Assembly (NCBI GenBank): GCA_030549495.1
Contig: JAUIRK010000916.1
Coordinates: 595,501-659,500 of the forward strand
Source of the DNA: Nectonema munidae
Taxonomy: Eukaryota > Nematomorpha > Nectonematoida > Nectonematidae
Direction of reading: 5' to 3'
Length of the DNA: 64,000 bases
Of the stretch, positions 33,301-51,863 are shown piece after piece. How positions within the stretch are numbered: position 1 is the first letter of the stretch; every line of letters begins with the position of its first letter. The position numbers and the translations under genes are program-made. Under the pieces are notes generated by a model, which was not told the DNA's origin, did not search any database, and saw only the letters and a program-made list of their open reading frames with translations.

Positions 33301-34740
33301 CGGTTACCTCATTTCCCCTAGAAACCTATACCCCTCTACCGGTAGGACTTTTTACCCCAATACACACATATATGTGTGTATGTTCTTTATTTACAAATAA
33401 GAAGTTGAAATTATAAATAAATGCTTAAAATAAAAAGATACAGAGATATTTACGATTGAATGAGGGCTCGCAATTGAGTAATGTTATATATTTTTCTGTC
33501 TCACATTACCTTGCCACGCCACATATATTAGTAATTAATTTAAATTAAAAAATTATTTTGTGTTATCAAACTTACTATTATTAAATAAAAAATCTGAGCC
33601 TCGATGATTTTTAGGGTCTACCTCTCAGCTTATCGTTGAATTTCAGGGGTTCAATCCCAAAGGCTCCCGACTCTTAAAAACAAAATTCATCTAAAGCATA
33701 ATGCGAGCATATAGTCTTACAGGAGAAAGAGCTTTGATATCCAACCAACAAAATAAAAAATCAAGTTATTATTTTAATGTTTTAAATTATTTTTTAATTT
33801 CAAATTAATAATTTTTATTAGTTTTATGCTGAGAATAATTCTTCTATGTATATTTAACTTATTCTATGAATATTTAAATTTGTTTCTATCTGTTTGGGAG
33901 TATTTGGGTATATTTGGGTAAAAAGCCTCACCCGTTTGTAGAAATTAGATGGTGGGCTATTGAGAGTTTTGACGGATATTGAAAGAAATGAAATTCTTCC
34001 ATGGTTGTAGTGGCAGCAAGAAAGTAGAAAATGGCGAGGTGTTTCTTGTTGATTGCAGTTAAATCTACATAGATTGCTTGATTATTTTTTGATGCGGTAG
34101 AGATAGGAGTTGCAGGAGTAGTCTCCGGATAGCAATCTGATTAGCGGTCATGGTGTGGAAGAATTTCATTTTTGACCAAATGTCCAGAATTTGGTTTGGA
34201 TTGTTTATATGTTGGAAGAAAATGAATGGTTAGGATTGGATGAGTTCTTGTCTAAGGTAGTGAGTAGATCTAAGTAGAGGGAATCGCCCACCTTCTCATT
34301 TCTAAGAACTACTTTCATATCCGCACCTCCTCGATGCCCTAAACTCTCCCATTATTTTCATAGGGTCAAACTTGCAATCTTCGAACCCACAGACTTCTCA
34401 TGCCACATAAACTCAAATTAAAAAAAATATATATACAAAAATAACTACACTATTTTCGTTTATTTAAGACCTATATTCTTTAACACCCACTTCTACCTTT
34501 GCTCAATCAATCATCCTTTACCACCTCAAAAATCCAGCTTATTACACTTGAAACTCCCTCAACAACTAACCAATTTATCCGAAGTTCCTCATTCCTAATC
34601 AATTCACAAGCCAAATCAATACAATTCTCTAGAACTTCAACTTTATACATTTTCCAGAATTTCGCAAGCATATTTCCAATAGTGCTTAGATATTTCTTCA
34701 CACCTACTACCTACATACTTGGTAATATTTAATATCTGTA
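33301..34740. other. Probable continuation of LINE debris, no intact gene
   Basis: Short frames on both strands at 33890-34740 are leucine-rich and may be the 3' end of a LINE (for example HLLDALNSPIIF on the + strand at about 34335). A tRNA-like piece with a B-box-like GGGGTTCAATCCC lies near 33645. None is strong enough for a separate call. Confidence 0.3.
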
Positions 34741-35954
34741 TATGTCATCCCCTTATCTCAGAATGTGGAGAGGAGAGGGGGGTAGAGAGGGGGGGGGGGG
34801 GGAGGGATGTATACCCAGTAATGTGATTCAGCCAGTTCGCACCGATTCATTAGAACCGTCTCATGGAATTTTATGATTTCAGCGAACCGACTAGTCGCCA
34901 TCAGTAGTCTTCTGCCTCTCATCCGAAAAGAACCGGAATAGTTGGGATGGTACCTTTCGTTAGTGATTTAGTGCATAATTTATTTATACAAATGGTAACC
35001 AGGTTTGTTGCCATGTGTATCGTGCTCGTTTTCACTGTACATTTATGTTATTAACAGGGTTATGACCAACGTATCTTATATAATACATAGATTTTCACTA
35101 TCATTTACGTTCAAGGTATCATATATGATACGCTTGATAAAAAGACAGATTTGAATTAAACAAAATTTTTATTATCTTTAAAATTTGATGTTTATTCATA
35201 GCTAAAAACAATAAAGTATCGAATAACCTAAAATATATATTTTTATTGCTAAGATTTAGTTATTTATTGATCAGTTTATTTGTTGACAAATTTGACTTGA
35301 TATTGGATAATTTGAATCCCACTACTATGTATACCCCTCATCCCCCGGTGACTACCCCTCTGAAATTAATTGTTAATGTTTGATAACTAATGTCAAGAAT
35401 GTTAATTTGACACATATATTCTAATTTTATTGATTTAACAATTTTAACCTAGTTCAATAATATTATAAAAACAATTCTCAATTAGGAAATTTTTAGTTCT
35501 ACGCAAAGAAATTATATTAAAATAACTATATTTAATTACTTCGAAAGTAATATATTAGAAAATAGAAATGAACTATTTAACAGTTATGATCATGAATCTT
35601 TTTTTTCAAAAATATACTAAACTAAATTTTTTAAAAGAATGAGTCATTTAACAAAATTTTAAAAATCTTAAAAAAAGTGTTTTGGTTTTGATAAAGATTT
35701 GGATAAAAAATTAAATTAATAATAAGAAAATAATATAGTTTTATAATTTTTTTTAATTATTTTAATTTTTTTTAATTATAATTTAATTTTTTTTAACCTT
35801 TTTTTTTCTAAGTAATAATTAAACGAAATTGTTCCTTCAAAAATGTATTTTATCAATTATATACATAGAATGAATAAAACATAATTTTATTTTCTAATTA
35901 TAAGCCACTTATTTGAAATTTAATTTTGTTAAGTTTTTTTTTATCTAATTTAAG
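34741..35954. other. Upstream of HP1, AT-rich, with a G-run
   Basis: A G-rich tract at about 34763-34806 (around 14 consecutive G) and a C-rich counterpart at 35336-35352 could bound a small element. The rest is AT-rich. The HP1 start codon follows TTTTTTATCTAATTTAAG, which looks like a splice acceptor, so an upstream non-coding exon is possible. Confidence 0.4.
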
Positions 35955-42149
<6,195 letters not shown>

Positions 42150-42860
42150 AAGAAACCTGTTCTATCTAGTAGCTCTTTTGTAAAAATTTATGAATATGAT
42201 ATTAAAAAATTTTGTTTAAATAAATCTATATGCCCTAAGATTTAGAATATTTTTGTGTAACATTTGGTTTTATTGTCTTTTACGTGTAATAAAATAAACA
42301 TGTTTATTGAGTTCATGATTTTATAATATTAAAATAAGTTATGAATAAAAGATTCCTTTCTTAAACATTGAAAAATGAGCAAATAAAACAAATGGTCGGC
42401 ATAAACAATACCAATAACTTGTAAAAGTGGTTTTTTTAAATTTAAGTTTCAATGAATACTCTGCTGGTTTCTATTTGGATTCCATATCAGAATAACTCCA
42501 ATTTTATTTGGTGGAAATTGTAAAAAAAACTAGATGTTTTGACTACTCTATCAAGATTCATTCATTAAATCAGAGGTCCTGCACATACAACTCACTAAAT
42601 GATTTTCTGATTCACTATCTGTTAGACACAAACTAATTGCCCTATTAAGGAAGACATTATTTGCTCCTGGCAGCGATGTGAGCGCTCCCTCACTTCAACC
42701 CAAATAAATTGTCATACCATAAGTTTCTGAGCAAGAGGAAACGAGTATCAACCGAGAGCACCATGAACGCTTGGCAACATCAAACTGCTTGCTCACTGAT
42801 AGTACCTGTAGTTGCATTGTAGCCTAATTCTTGTTTAATCAATTTCTAATATTGACTCCT
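42150..42860. other. HP1 3' UTR and intergenic sequence
   Basis: AATAAA at about 42217 and 42288 are candidate polyadenylation signals for HP1. No further gene recognised. Confidence 0.5.
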
Positions 42861-43380
42861 TTTTCATTTTTTTTCAGTTTGAATTAGGAGAACTTCCATC
42901 AAAATGGTTTCTAAAAAAACGGAAAATATTGAAGGCTAGGAAGTAGGTAACTACTTGTGATGCAGATTCTAGTACGTAGAAGTGAATAATGACAGATTCA
43001 GTGTCTCAATTCTCTGGCGACATTTGTCGTTCCTAAAGAGTACAATGCCAATCTACACCACAATTCACAGCACAAATACATGCTAATCAACTTTGTCAAA
43101 ACTCAAGTCATAACATCTCATTAGGCATGTTTTCAAACAAATGCACAAATCGTCAAGTGTTGCAAAATCCAACTATGTAGCCAGTCAAATGATTGAAAAG
43201 ACATTTCACCAGGTCAATTTGTGAATGACTGTTTTCTGAATGTTGCAAAAATTTTCTGTCCAGAAAAGGTATAATTATATTCTGCTAACACAGTTGGTCG
43301 GCATGTTATAGAAATATCAATCAGTGTGGAAAAGCAGTTGATTTTATCATCTCCAAATGTTGATGCGTTTTTCTGTCACC
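42861..43380 (+). pseudogene. hAT fragment, N-terminal part, GTF2IRD2-like
   Basis: Broken + frames read FELGELPSKWFLKKRKILK, a mid-part with VPKEYNANLHHNSQHKYM, and SPGQFVNDCFLNVAKIFCPEKV. The last corresponds to the PFTDGEFVKECLL..CPEK block before the catalytic domain of GTF2IRD2-like hAT proteins. The same block occurs in the element at 56379. The catalytic domain is not seen downstream. Confidence 0.6.
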
Positions 43381-44626
43381 CGAAAATATGGTAAAGGGCG
43401 TAACCAGAATTTTTCATTTAGGAGGCCAACATCATTATGTGAATAAGAGGGGTGGGGAATTCTGATTTTTACGTAACTCCTAATCTGGTCTTGTGGTACT
43501 GGAATCTGTGATATTTTGCGGCTTAAAATATATTTTTTGCATACTTTTGGTACTTATTCTTGATTTGTTTTTCAAAAAATACTACTAAATTTCGTTATAA
43601 AAATGTATACATTTACTTATAGTAAAAGTTTGGCTCAGGTAATTTGAATACCCTATGTCGGAAAGAAAGTTGAAAATTTAGTGTTGGCGCAGAGAAAAAA
43701 ATGTTAGTTACTTTCAGGTCAGGTGTTTGTTCCTTGAACGTAGGAAGCTTAGTTGGAAGATCGGAAAAAGTAGTTGAAATTGATATTGTATATTTTCAGA
43801 AAATTAAAAAAATGTTTTTAGTCCTTATAAACTTTTTTTGGTGTGGAAATGATGAAGGATATGCAGACATTGGAATCATGATTAGAATATTTATAATGGA
43901 TAAAATAGTTGTAATAGAAATTTTTCAAAATGAGTGGTTTAGGCGACTTTAGTGCTCATCTAGTTGAATTTGGCTTTGTGTATAGTAGAGCCCTATGCCG
44001 GTTGTGAAAATTTGCCCACATATAATATTTTTAACCCCGCAATTTTGAATTTAAACCCTCAACCTCCTAACTTAGCATACAGCCATTTCATTTTGATAAA
44101 AGGTATACTTTAAATTCTACTGTTTTTATACCTTGAACTTTTATGATGTTTATTTTTTATACCGCAGTTTAGAAATAGACTATCATTGATGGTTTGGCTT
44201 TTTAAAGCTGCTCTTGCAGAAATAAGATGGCTAGCGAGAGAGAAGCTACTCTCGCTAGCAGCACTTGTTGCCATATATCTTATTGATGAAAGTGAATTAA
44301 TTCACAATTTTACAAGTTAATCCGCACTACTAATATTGAACGCAAAAGTATGCTCAGATTTTGTTGAACGTGTTATTTTTTTTAGCAAAGTAAGACATTA
44401 TCACTTTTTTGGTGACGTAGCTCAATGTTTGATTATATTTTGTTTTCCAAGCCTTTGAAATTTTTTTAAAATAACATTAAGTTATTTTCTACTTTGGTTT
44501 TCTGCCAATTTATTTTATAATGTCTAAATATAAGAATTTTATAAAAAAAAGTTTATTTAATTGGTACTTTTAAATCTCTCTCTCTCTCTATATATATATA
44601 GATTGAATACTACTTATATATATTAT
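43381..44626. other. No gene recognised
   Basis: AT-rich. GGGCGTAACCAGAATTTTTC at about 43398 resembles a MITE end of the CAGTGGCGTAAC family. A small inverted pair CTAGCGAGAG...CTCTCGCTAG lies at 44231-44259. The open frame at 43701-43952 has no recognisable domain. Confidence 0.4.
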
Positions 44627-44827
44627 TTAATAATAATTAGTATGAAGAAAAACTTGCAATTTGATAGCTTCATCAGTCATTCTTGAGCGATTTTCTGCAT
44701 TCATAACATCACAAACTGGAAACACGCGTTCAGTTGGAATATAAGTCGCAAACGTTTCCATGACATTACCAAAATTATAACTTAAAATGTTACTATTCAT
44801 AAGGGTTAATATTTCCATAATAACCAA
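44627..44827 (-). pseudogene. hATC fragment of a hAT transposase
   Basis: The minus frame reads FATYIPTERVFPVCDVMNAE then NRSRMTDEAIKLQVFLHTNY, the end of a hATC domain (ERxFS, R-x2-L/M, last LQVFLHxN). Only the last ~60 residues remain. A (CT)n(AT)n microsatellite lies 30-50 bases to the left (44575-44600). Confidence 0.75.
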
Positions 44828-44969
44828 GAATACTCAAATAATTTTGGACTACTTGAACTTAAAGTCTTTCTCTCGTATTTAAGGCAGGCTTTTTTGATGC
44901 TTGTTTTTCGCAAGGGGGCAGAATCCGCCCCTTCCTTTAAAAAGTTTTAGAACCTCTTCTGTCAGCCAA

Positions 44970-45620
44970 AAAGTCATACCTACCTTTTTCAAACATGCTG
45001 AATTGATTGATGACCTCAGTTTTTCATGAAAATGTGTCAATTTGTCATTAATCAATCATTTTCAACACAAATGTCAAAAAATTGAAAGTCAAACATTTTC
45101 AACTGTAATAAGTCAAAACTACCCTTTTTAAGTATGCAGAATCGATTGATAACATCCGTTATTCACGAAAATCTGTCAATTTGCCATTAATCAATCAATC
45201 AATCACTTTTTGACAGATTTGTCAAAAAATCGAAAGTTAAACTGTAATATGTTAAAAATACCATTTTTGCGTATGCCGAATCGATTGATGACTTCAGTTT
45301 TTTATGAAAATCTGTTCATTTGTCATCAATCAATCATTTTTAACAGAAATGTCAAATAAATCGAGTTGAACTGTAATAAGTGAAAACTACCATTTTCGTG
45401 TGTGCTAAATCGCTTTATGACATTTTTTCATGAAATTTACTCAATTTGCCATAATCAATCAATTTTGACAGGTTTGTCAAAAATATAATATTCAGTATTT
45501 TTTATCAAAGCTACCCTTTTCAAGTAGGCTAGTTGATTGGTGATATTTATTTTTATATGAAATGCAGTGGATTTATAATTAATCAATCATTTTGAAAATA
45601 AGTGTTTAATAAAAATACGC
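44970..45620. repeat. Tandem array, ~139-bp unit, five copies
   Basis: GATTGAT-type anchors lie at 45005, 45144, 45283, 45412 and 45534 (spacings 139, 139, 129, 122). Each unit has a CTACC(A/C)TTTT start, a TTCATGAAAATCTGTCAATT core, ATTAATCAATCATTTT and GACAGAAATGTCAAA. The last copies are diverged. It is non-coding. Confidence 0.85.
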
Positions 45621-46139
45621 TTGAGTAACATGGAAAAGCATACTAAATAGCATACCAAAATACAATTTATGAAAAATCAAAACTTTAAATTTTTTAAAGT
45701 GTTTGTCAGCTATTCTCATGGTTGATTTTAGCCTTGTGGCTGGAATTAAGCTAGTTGATCGCTGCTGCTGCAAAAGTGTAACAAAATTATATAAGCTTTA
45801 CTAGAAGTAATTACTTTTGTAAAATTACTATTTTAGATTGAACAAAACTATAATTGCTTCAAATGAAATTTAAACTCACCACTCTTTGTTTACTGATCTA
45901 GAACTCTACCACTAAAGAAATATATGAAGCTATTTAGTGTAAAGTGTAAACTCAAACTATAATGAATGATCATAATAATACAGATGTGATTGATTACCAT
46001 TAAACAGACTTGATACAAAAAATAAAACGAGTTGGATACAAAAAATATCATGCAGCAAAATCTAGTATAGAATTTTAAAAGATGTCGAGCTTGAAAAAAA
46101 ATTTTTGATGGGTTTTGAATAAATGAATTTTTCGGAACT
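45621..46139. other. AT-rich stretch, no gene
   Basis: No coding signal. Short direct repeats GATACAAAAAATA occur near 46010-46045. Confidence 0.4.
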
Positions 46140-46755
46140 TCACTAGAGACCCATTAGTCTCTGGTATTCCACCTCCCGTACAATACCGCGCTCCTCCTGC
46201 TCCCTTTCGCGGAACAGGAACCGAGCGCCCGTCCCGCCCTCGTGGTGGAAAGAAGTAGACGCCTGGTGCAGAAATTGTTTGGAGGCCAGCCTCCAGCTCA
46301 ATACCCCCAGCGGGTTAGGGCCACTTGGGTCAGCCCAGGTATTGCCGCCTGTGCTTTTAGCGCCTGAAAGCGCCCCGTTTCAAGTAACCCTTCTTTAGCC
46401 GCTTGCCCACCATCTTCACGACCGAGGAGCCTCAGGCCCTCTTTTGGGAAAAAGCGGGCACATGCCAGGGTAGCTCCACTTATCCAGACCACTCTATCCT
46501 TCTCAGGAAGGGGGGAAGGGTCCCAACTAACGTAGACCCAGGGATAAATTTCTCTCTCCGAAATTTGCCTCGGCGGGAAACCCCGCCAGAGGACCTAACA
46601 AACTCCCTTTTCTCCTTCACTAGTGAAGTTGGGGCTGTTACCGAGGTAACTCTCCCGTTCCCGACCGTCCAGGATGCTTAGGACCCCCATCTCCTGAATT
46701 CGGGCGTACCTCAGCAATGAGGACCTAGATACCGTCTTAGGACCGCCATCCCCTA
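46140..46755 (+). other. GC-rich block, probably gag-like or spacer part of a retroelement
   Basis: Base composition jumps to clearly GC-rich here, against an AT-rich window. A + frame has PPVQYRAPPAPFRGTGTERP, like the Pro/Arg-rich end of some gag proteins. Frames change often, so it is degraded. Its continuity with the RNase H-like frame to the right suggests one element. Confidence 0.45.
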
Positions 46756-47512
46756 GTGGGAATTAAGTTCCTTCTCAGAGAGGGATGGAACACGGTTTTT
46801 TCCTCATGGAAAATGTACAAGTACACGGAACCCAAGAGTTGCGTTTTTGTTGACGCCTTGCTCAAAGGGCTAGGCATCACCAACAATAGAAATAAAACAT
46901 ATAGCCTCCCCTTGATAGTCTCAGATTGGGGTATAGCGGATTTGGACCTACTCGCCCTTGCTCTTCCCACTTTACCACATAAGGTCTGATTCTCAAGTCG
47001 CTATTGAAGTGGTTAAAAATGCAGGTGGAAAATCCACCAAGAGTTTCATCATAATCGCCTTTTTGATGAAATTTGGAAATTACGATTTCCTCAGGGAAAA
47101 CGTCTCCTACATTGCTAGCAATGAAAATCCCGCAGACGAACCTTCCAGAAGAACCGCTGCTGCAACTAAATCAACAAAAGACGATATTGGACCTGTTCTC
47201 CAATGTCTTGAAGGTTTCTGGGAAGCAAGCTTCCCGAGCATTCTGGGAGTAAGCCAAATCCTACCAGATAGGATTATTAAATTTAGAAAAAATGCCTTCC
47301 ATTGCATGCCACAAGTTTCTCTGTGTGTGGCAATACTCATATGTTCATACAAACGAGCAGGCGTGACGGTAATCGCTGGAAATATAAAATACAACAAAAT
47401 GCATCGTATGAGATATCTCATCATGGCTGATTTCCTACGTATTAGAACTTACAGAATCTTTGATAAAAAGAAAAAGACTATAATTTGCAAACTACACGTT
47501 TATTTCATTTGA
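46756..47512 (+). pseudogene. Retroelement RNase H-like fragment (DIRS-like or other LTR type)
   Basis: Frame 46756-46989 reads SCVFVDALLKGLGI, then SLPLIVSDWGIADLDLLALA. After a shift at about 46965 the frame reads IRSDSQVAIEVVKNAGGKST, FLRENVSYIASNENPADEPS and RRTAA. A first Asp in VDA, an acid in the LDLLAL helix, RSDSQVA and NPADEPSR are the order of an RNase H domain; the ADEPSR ending is common in DIRS-type and related elements. Later sequence to 47512 has no known domain. The frameshift makes it inactive. Confidence 0.6.
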
Positions 47513-48619
47513 TAAAACCGCCCTTCAATAAGTTGAGATTTCAATTTCCACTTTAAATTTTTGAACACCATTTTTCTTCAAAATTATAGCAGTAATAGCA
47601 TGAGATTTTTATGGTTAAATGAATTGTAAATTTTCATGAATTTTTTTTCAAAAGTTATTTAAATAAAAAATAATCCTCTGGAGTTTTGTCTAACTTATAT
47701 ATAATATATATATAAGGATAAATATGGGATTGAGATAAGAGTAATATATGTATAGTAATTCTATTATGACGTCACAAGCATTGGAAGATTCGCAAAACTT
47801 GGTCAACTTAAACATTCAAGCTCTTATAAACTGGATTAGAGTCTACTTTTATTGACAAAAGTAAAGATGAAATTGATATATTGAGGTAATATCTAAGGTT
47901 TTCATTTTTACTAAAGCTTTATAAAAGCCAACTTGTTGATACAGTTTGTGCCTTTAAACAAAGTTAAATCGCTTCAGATTTTGTTAACTAAATATTATTT
48001 TTTATATCTTTATATAAACAAAGTTGTCAATTGAAAAGTTTTAAATCGGCATTAGTTTCTTCATAAATAGTGTATTTTTAGATGTATCCTTGAAGTTCAA
48101 TGACCTGAAAAATTATTTTTTCAAAGCTGAACTCAATAAAAGTTACTATACGTTCTATTTTTGTTAAAAATTAATGGATTTTACGAGGAAAAATTTCTTG
48201 AAACTCAATAAGAAAAGAAGGAACTTTCTACTTCTATTTTACCGTTTTCACGGCACATTTATTGTGAAACTATTTCTTATGAGAAATTAATAAAATTTCT
48301 TTTAAATCAATGCAAAGAGTCATTTAGAAAAAGTCAAAAAAGGACAATTCGTTTAAGTTAGTAGTTTACGAATAAATTATATATGTTTTAGAGGGGGGGG
48401 GCGGATTCTGCCCCCCCCCCCCTTTGCCTCAAATACGGTTAATCCTCGCACTGCTGACTCTATGCTTTTTGTCGGCGCAATGTTTTGTATCTCGTTTTGT
48501 AAAAAAAATTTCATTAATGAGTTTTATTAAAATCACATGTAACTTTTGACATCATAATTTTTATATAAACTGGAAAGAAAAGTAGGGATAATCTTTTTTA
48601 CTTTTTACATAATTTCTTG
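47513..48619. other. AT-rich stretch, no gene
   Basis: Contains a TATATA microsatellite (47695-47712) and the right end of the long inverted repeat (48390-48437). Nothing else recognised. Confidence 0.45.
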
Positions 48620-50271
48620 TAATAAAGTTAATTAAATTTTACCGTTAAAATTTCATTGTTTTTACATGCAGCTTTATTATGATTAAAAAAAAACAATAAA
48701 TTTTTTATACAATTTGTACATGCAGTTTTAGAATTATTTTTACAAATAAAATTCAAACATTTTATTGTCGTCTTATTCTTTCTAGACAAACAAATAGAAC
48801 AATCACCTCTTTTTGAGCTTGATTGTTCATCTGGATTATCTTTTGTAAATCCATAAAAAGATAAAAATTTCACTTGAATAGGCAGTTCCATGATCTCATA
48901 TCTTCATGCATTATTCAGCTAAACGAAAAGAGATTTTGTTTTTCTCCCACTTTGTTTTGAATCAGGAAAAGATTGAGAGGATTTGTATTTCGTAACAATC
49001 CATGTATTCAGAACAACCATGTCCAGATAATGGCAAAAAGCAGGTAATGTCCATCTACATGGCTTTTTGATCTATAATTTCTAATCATTTTTAGCCACAT
49101 CCACACTACACTTATAAAACTTTCAGGTTTAGACGAGAGGTTTGGATGTTTTTATGTTGTGATGGCAAAATATAGACAACTTTGAAATTTTTTGAACATG
49201 TCTTCTAGGTATATATGCAGAAAGGGAAGCATAGTCAGAGTGAATAACTCTACTCTCACATTCAGCAAGACGCAAACTTTTTATATAGTCGCGTTTCAAA
49301 ATTTTTGGAATGAACCTTTTGTTGTCATTGACAGTACCGCACAATGATATATTTTTATCATGGCACCAAATAGCAAGCTCATGACTAGTAAAAAAGCTGT
49401 CAGTAAAAACAGCACATCGAGAAGGAATCTTAGCATCTTCTATGGGCCTTTTTGATACATTCAAAGCAGAAAAATAAGAAGAATCCTCTAGACCGGATAT
49501 ATATTATATATATATATAGCTCAGGCATCAAACAATTAAAATATTACGCATCATTTATCTGATAGCACTTAAGCCCGTAGTGACCAGGCTTTTTAGGATC
49601 ATACACTTTCAACTTCCAATTTCTTTTGAAACTGATAAGTTGTTCATCTATTGTAACATGGGAATGCTCTGTCCAGTACAATGTAAAAATTCTTTTGAAA
49701 TGATCATGGATTTTTCTTATGGGGCTCAATTTATCATTTATATTTCTTTGCCTCATTGAAGGCAATAAAAATGTGTATGCGTGTAAACATATCTCTTCCT
49801 AAACAGGCTCTTTGAAAGGATTTCCATAGTTAGAAAACAATTCCAAAATTTTAACTTTCGGATCGCAATTCTGTCCAATATAAAGTAAACTTGCGAAATA
49901 TAAAAGATGAAAAACTTTGAAACTTTTAAAACAATGAATTAAATCAACATGTTGAGGGTTATCAGATCTTAAAAACTAAAATTAATACATGAAATCAGAG
50001 AGAGAGTAATGAATCTTACGTGTAGTTGGATGCCATTTCATAGATGTAAGTAATCATATTACAATCAAAAAACAATTTGAAGATAACAAAAATATCTTTG
50101 GTGTCTTTCATTACACCTTTAGGTCCAGGGGGATCTGTCATGGTATTTCTTATATTTATTCTCTGAGTCTGTGAGAGTAGATTTTGGAGTCCAAGAAAAA
50201 ACAGTTTGATCAGGAGCAATCAAAATTTCTTCAAACGTGTCAGCTACAGCAAAGATAGAGGAAGAAGACAT
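48620..50271 (-). pseudogene. piggyBac-type transposase, degraded
   Basis: Read from 50271 down, the start is MSSSSIFAVADTFEEILIAP (50271-50212), followed by the helical DUF4772/DDE N-region (50219-50016, with DPPGPKGVMKDTKDIFVIFK). Then NDKLSPIRKIHDHFKRIF and VTIDEQLISFKRNWKLKVYD (49765-49544, catalytic Asp in IDEQ), and SRCAVFTDSFFTSHELAIW and CGTVNDNKRFIPKIL (49464-49129, catalytic Asp in TDSF). It ends with a Cys-rich C-terminal finger CSICLSRKN...C..C...C..C (48891-48628). The order is that of piggyBac transposases. Frameshifts and gaps separate the pieces. TTAA-bounded ends were not found. Confidence 0.85.
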
Positions 50272-50411
50272 AGAACTAGATCAAAAACTAATCAATGAAG
50301 AGGAGAAATCTTCTCACAAATAGAGTTAGAATGAATGAAGAAAAATTACAACAAAGCAGAAAATTGTGATGAATCATCAATGATCATCGTTTTTACATAG
50401 TAATATATATA

Positions 50412-51861
50412 CAGTGGAATCTTGATATTAAGGAGATTCACGATCGAACAATTTTCCCTAGTATCAAGGTAACTAGTATCCGTAGTAGAAAAACAGAAAA
50501 AATTTCAATTGATAAACTTATCTTTTAATAATTAAAGTAAATTTTTTATTTAATTAGTTTTTCTTTTCAAAAAAGTTCAGTATAGTAGTTTGTTTTTGAA
50601 ATTTCTCACTGCTTGCTATTTGTTCCAAGCTTATTTTAACTTTAGAAAGCGAATCGAAGACCTCTCCAATGTCTTTTTCAAGACAAAAAGATTGAAGATC
50701 TGAAACTGCCTTTAAAGCCATATTGATGTTTTTAATTGGAGATTCAGATGCTTCAGAATTCTCCATTTCTTCTTCAAGCGAAGTAGCATCTGAACTTCGG
50801 TCCTCTTTATCCAATCTCTCTTCGAAGTCAATGTTAAATGTTTCCCAAGTTTGAACATTCTCTTCTATTGATATGAATTCATCCACAGACATAGGATCAT
50901 AAAAATTCAGCTTTCTTGCCGTTTCACCAATAAAATTATTAAGCAAAGTATTGTCTGTTTCTTCTGAAACGTCATTCTCTAAGTTATTGTCACTGGAAGA
51001 CTGCATCGTGAATCCGCATTTTATGACGCATTTTTCAACAGTAGATGCGTTAATCTGACCAACAGCTTGACTGATCTACATTATTGCTTGTAGAGGAGTC
51101 ACTCTTTCTTTGATGGAATCATTCTCAATAGAACAAAGAACAGAGCATAACTGAAGGTTTTTATAATTGCTTTTGAAGTTTGCTATAATGCCATTATCAT
51201 GAGGTTGCAGAACAGATGTAGTGTTAGGAGGCAAGAAACAAATTTTTATGTTCGAAAAATTAACTTTTATCGCGTGGCTGTGTGCGTTATCAACAAATAA
51301 AATAGTTTCACGTTTTTCCTTTAACTTTTTGTTAAAAATTAAAACGTTGAGGAAAATTGTTTTTTAATTGGATAAAAAACTAGAGTTGAGTTTGCGCAAG
51401 GAAATAATGATCAACAGTGAATATTAAAAAAATGCTAGTTTTTATAAGAAAAAATAGAAGTAGTGATGTCCCTTTTATTCGATATAAAATTCTGAAAAGT
51501 GATATACAAACAGCAATTTACAACAAAGCAACAATCTAAATAAAGAGACAAATGAAGACAAAATCTTTGCAAAAATTACCTTGCAATAGTACAGTATAAA
51601 TTATGAGGGTACTACAAACAATTAAAAGATTATTATGCATCCTTTTTCTTATTTTGTTAGCTAAACTATTGCATCGTACTCAATAAACAACAACCAATTT
51701 GATACAAGTAGCTTTTAAATGGAAAAGTTGCCCTTAATAGCAAGGTTTTTGTCAATAATAAAGTATAAAATTGTCCGGGATACCTTTCATATAAAAACCA
51801 TTATATAAAAAACTCTCCTCAATGAATTGTTCTTAATATTGAGGTGTCCAAGGTTTTACTG
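50412..51861 (-). mobile_element. Tigger/pogo-type element with inverted ends and TA duplication
   Basis: Left end CAGTGGAATCTTGATATTAA starts at 50412 after TA. Right end, reverse-complemented CAGTAAAACCTTGGACACCT, ends at 51861 before TA. These fit pogo/Tigger termini (CAGTNNAAYCTTG). The length is 1.45 kb, short for a full element, and the 5' half of the transposase is missing. It lies in the same orientation as the piggyBac remnant beside it. Confidence 0.85.
50554..51358 (-). pseudogene. Tigger/pogo transposase, C-terminal half
   Basis: From 51358 down: IFLNVLIFNKKLKEKRETIL, FVDNAHSHAI (second catalytic Asp), ICFLPPNTTSVLQPHDNGII (third catalytic Asp in the QPxD motif) and YKNLQLCSVLCSIEN, then a stop at about 51075. 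It continues as ISQAVGQINASTVEKCVIKC and the acidic C-terminal tail 51006-50554. The tail ends with ALKAVSDLQSFCLEK and FEKKN, as in Tigger/jerky proteins. The N-terminal CENP-B-type DNA-binding half and the first catalytic Asp are absent. Confidence 0.88.
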
Positions 51862-51863
51862 TA

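Larger units (their letters stand above)
44874..48437. repeat. 3.56-kb segment bounded by an inverted repeat
   Basis: Left: CGTATTTAAGGCA (44874-44886) followed by GGGGGCAGAATCCGCCCC (about 44914-44931). Right, reverse-complemented: CGTATTTGAGGCA (48425-48437) followed by a G-run and GGGGCAGAATCCGCCCC (about 48392-48412). The two ends face each other like terminal inverted repeats. Inside are a tandem array, a GC-rich block and an RNase H-like fragment. The right end lies in a homopolymer-rich, uncertain tract. Confidence 0.5.

Noticed and set aside
43701-43952. 83-codon open frame
   Set aside because: No family motif, AT-driven composition and no splice context to support an exon.
46403-46681. 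92-codon open frame in the GC-rich block
   Set aside because: No recognisable domain, and GC-rich sequence has few stops by chance; treated as part of a degraded element.
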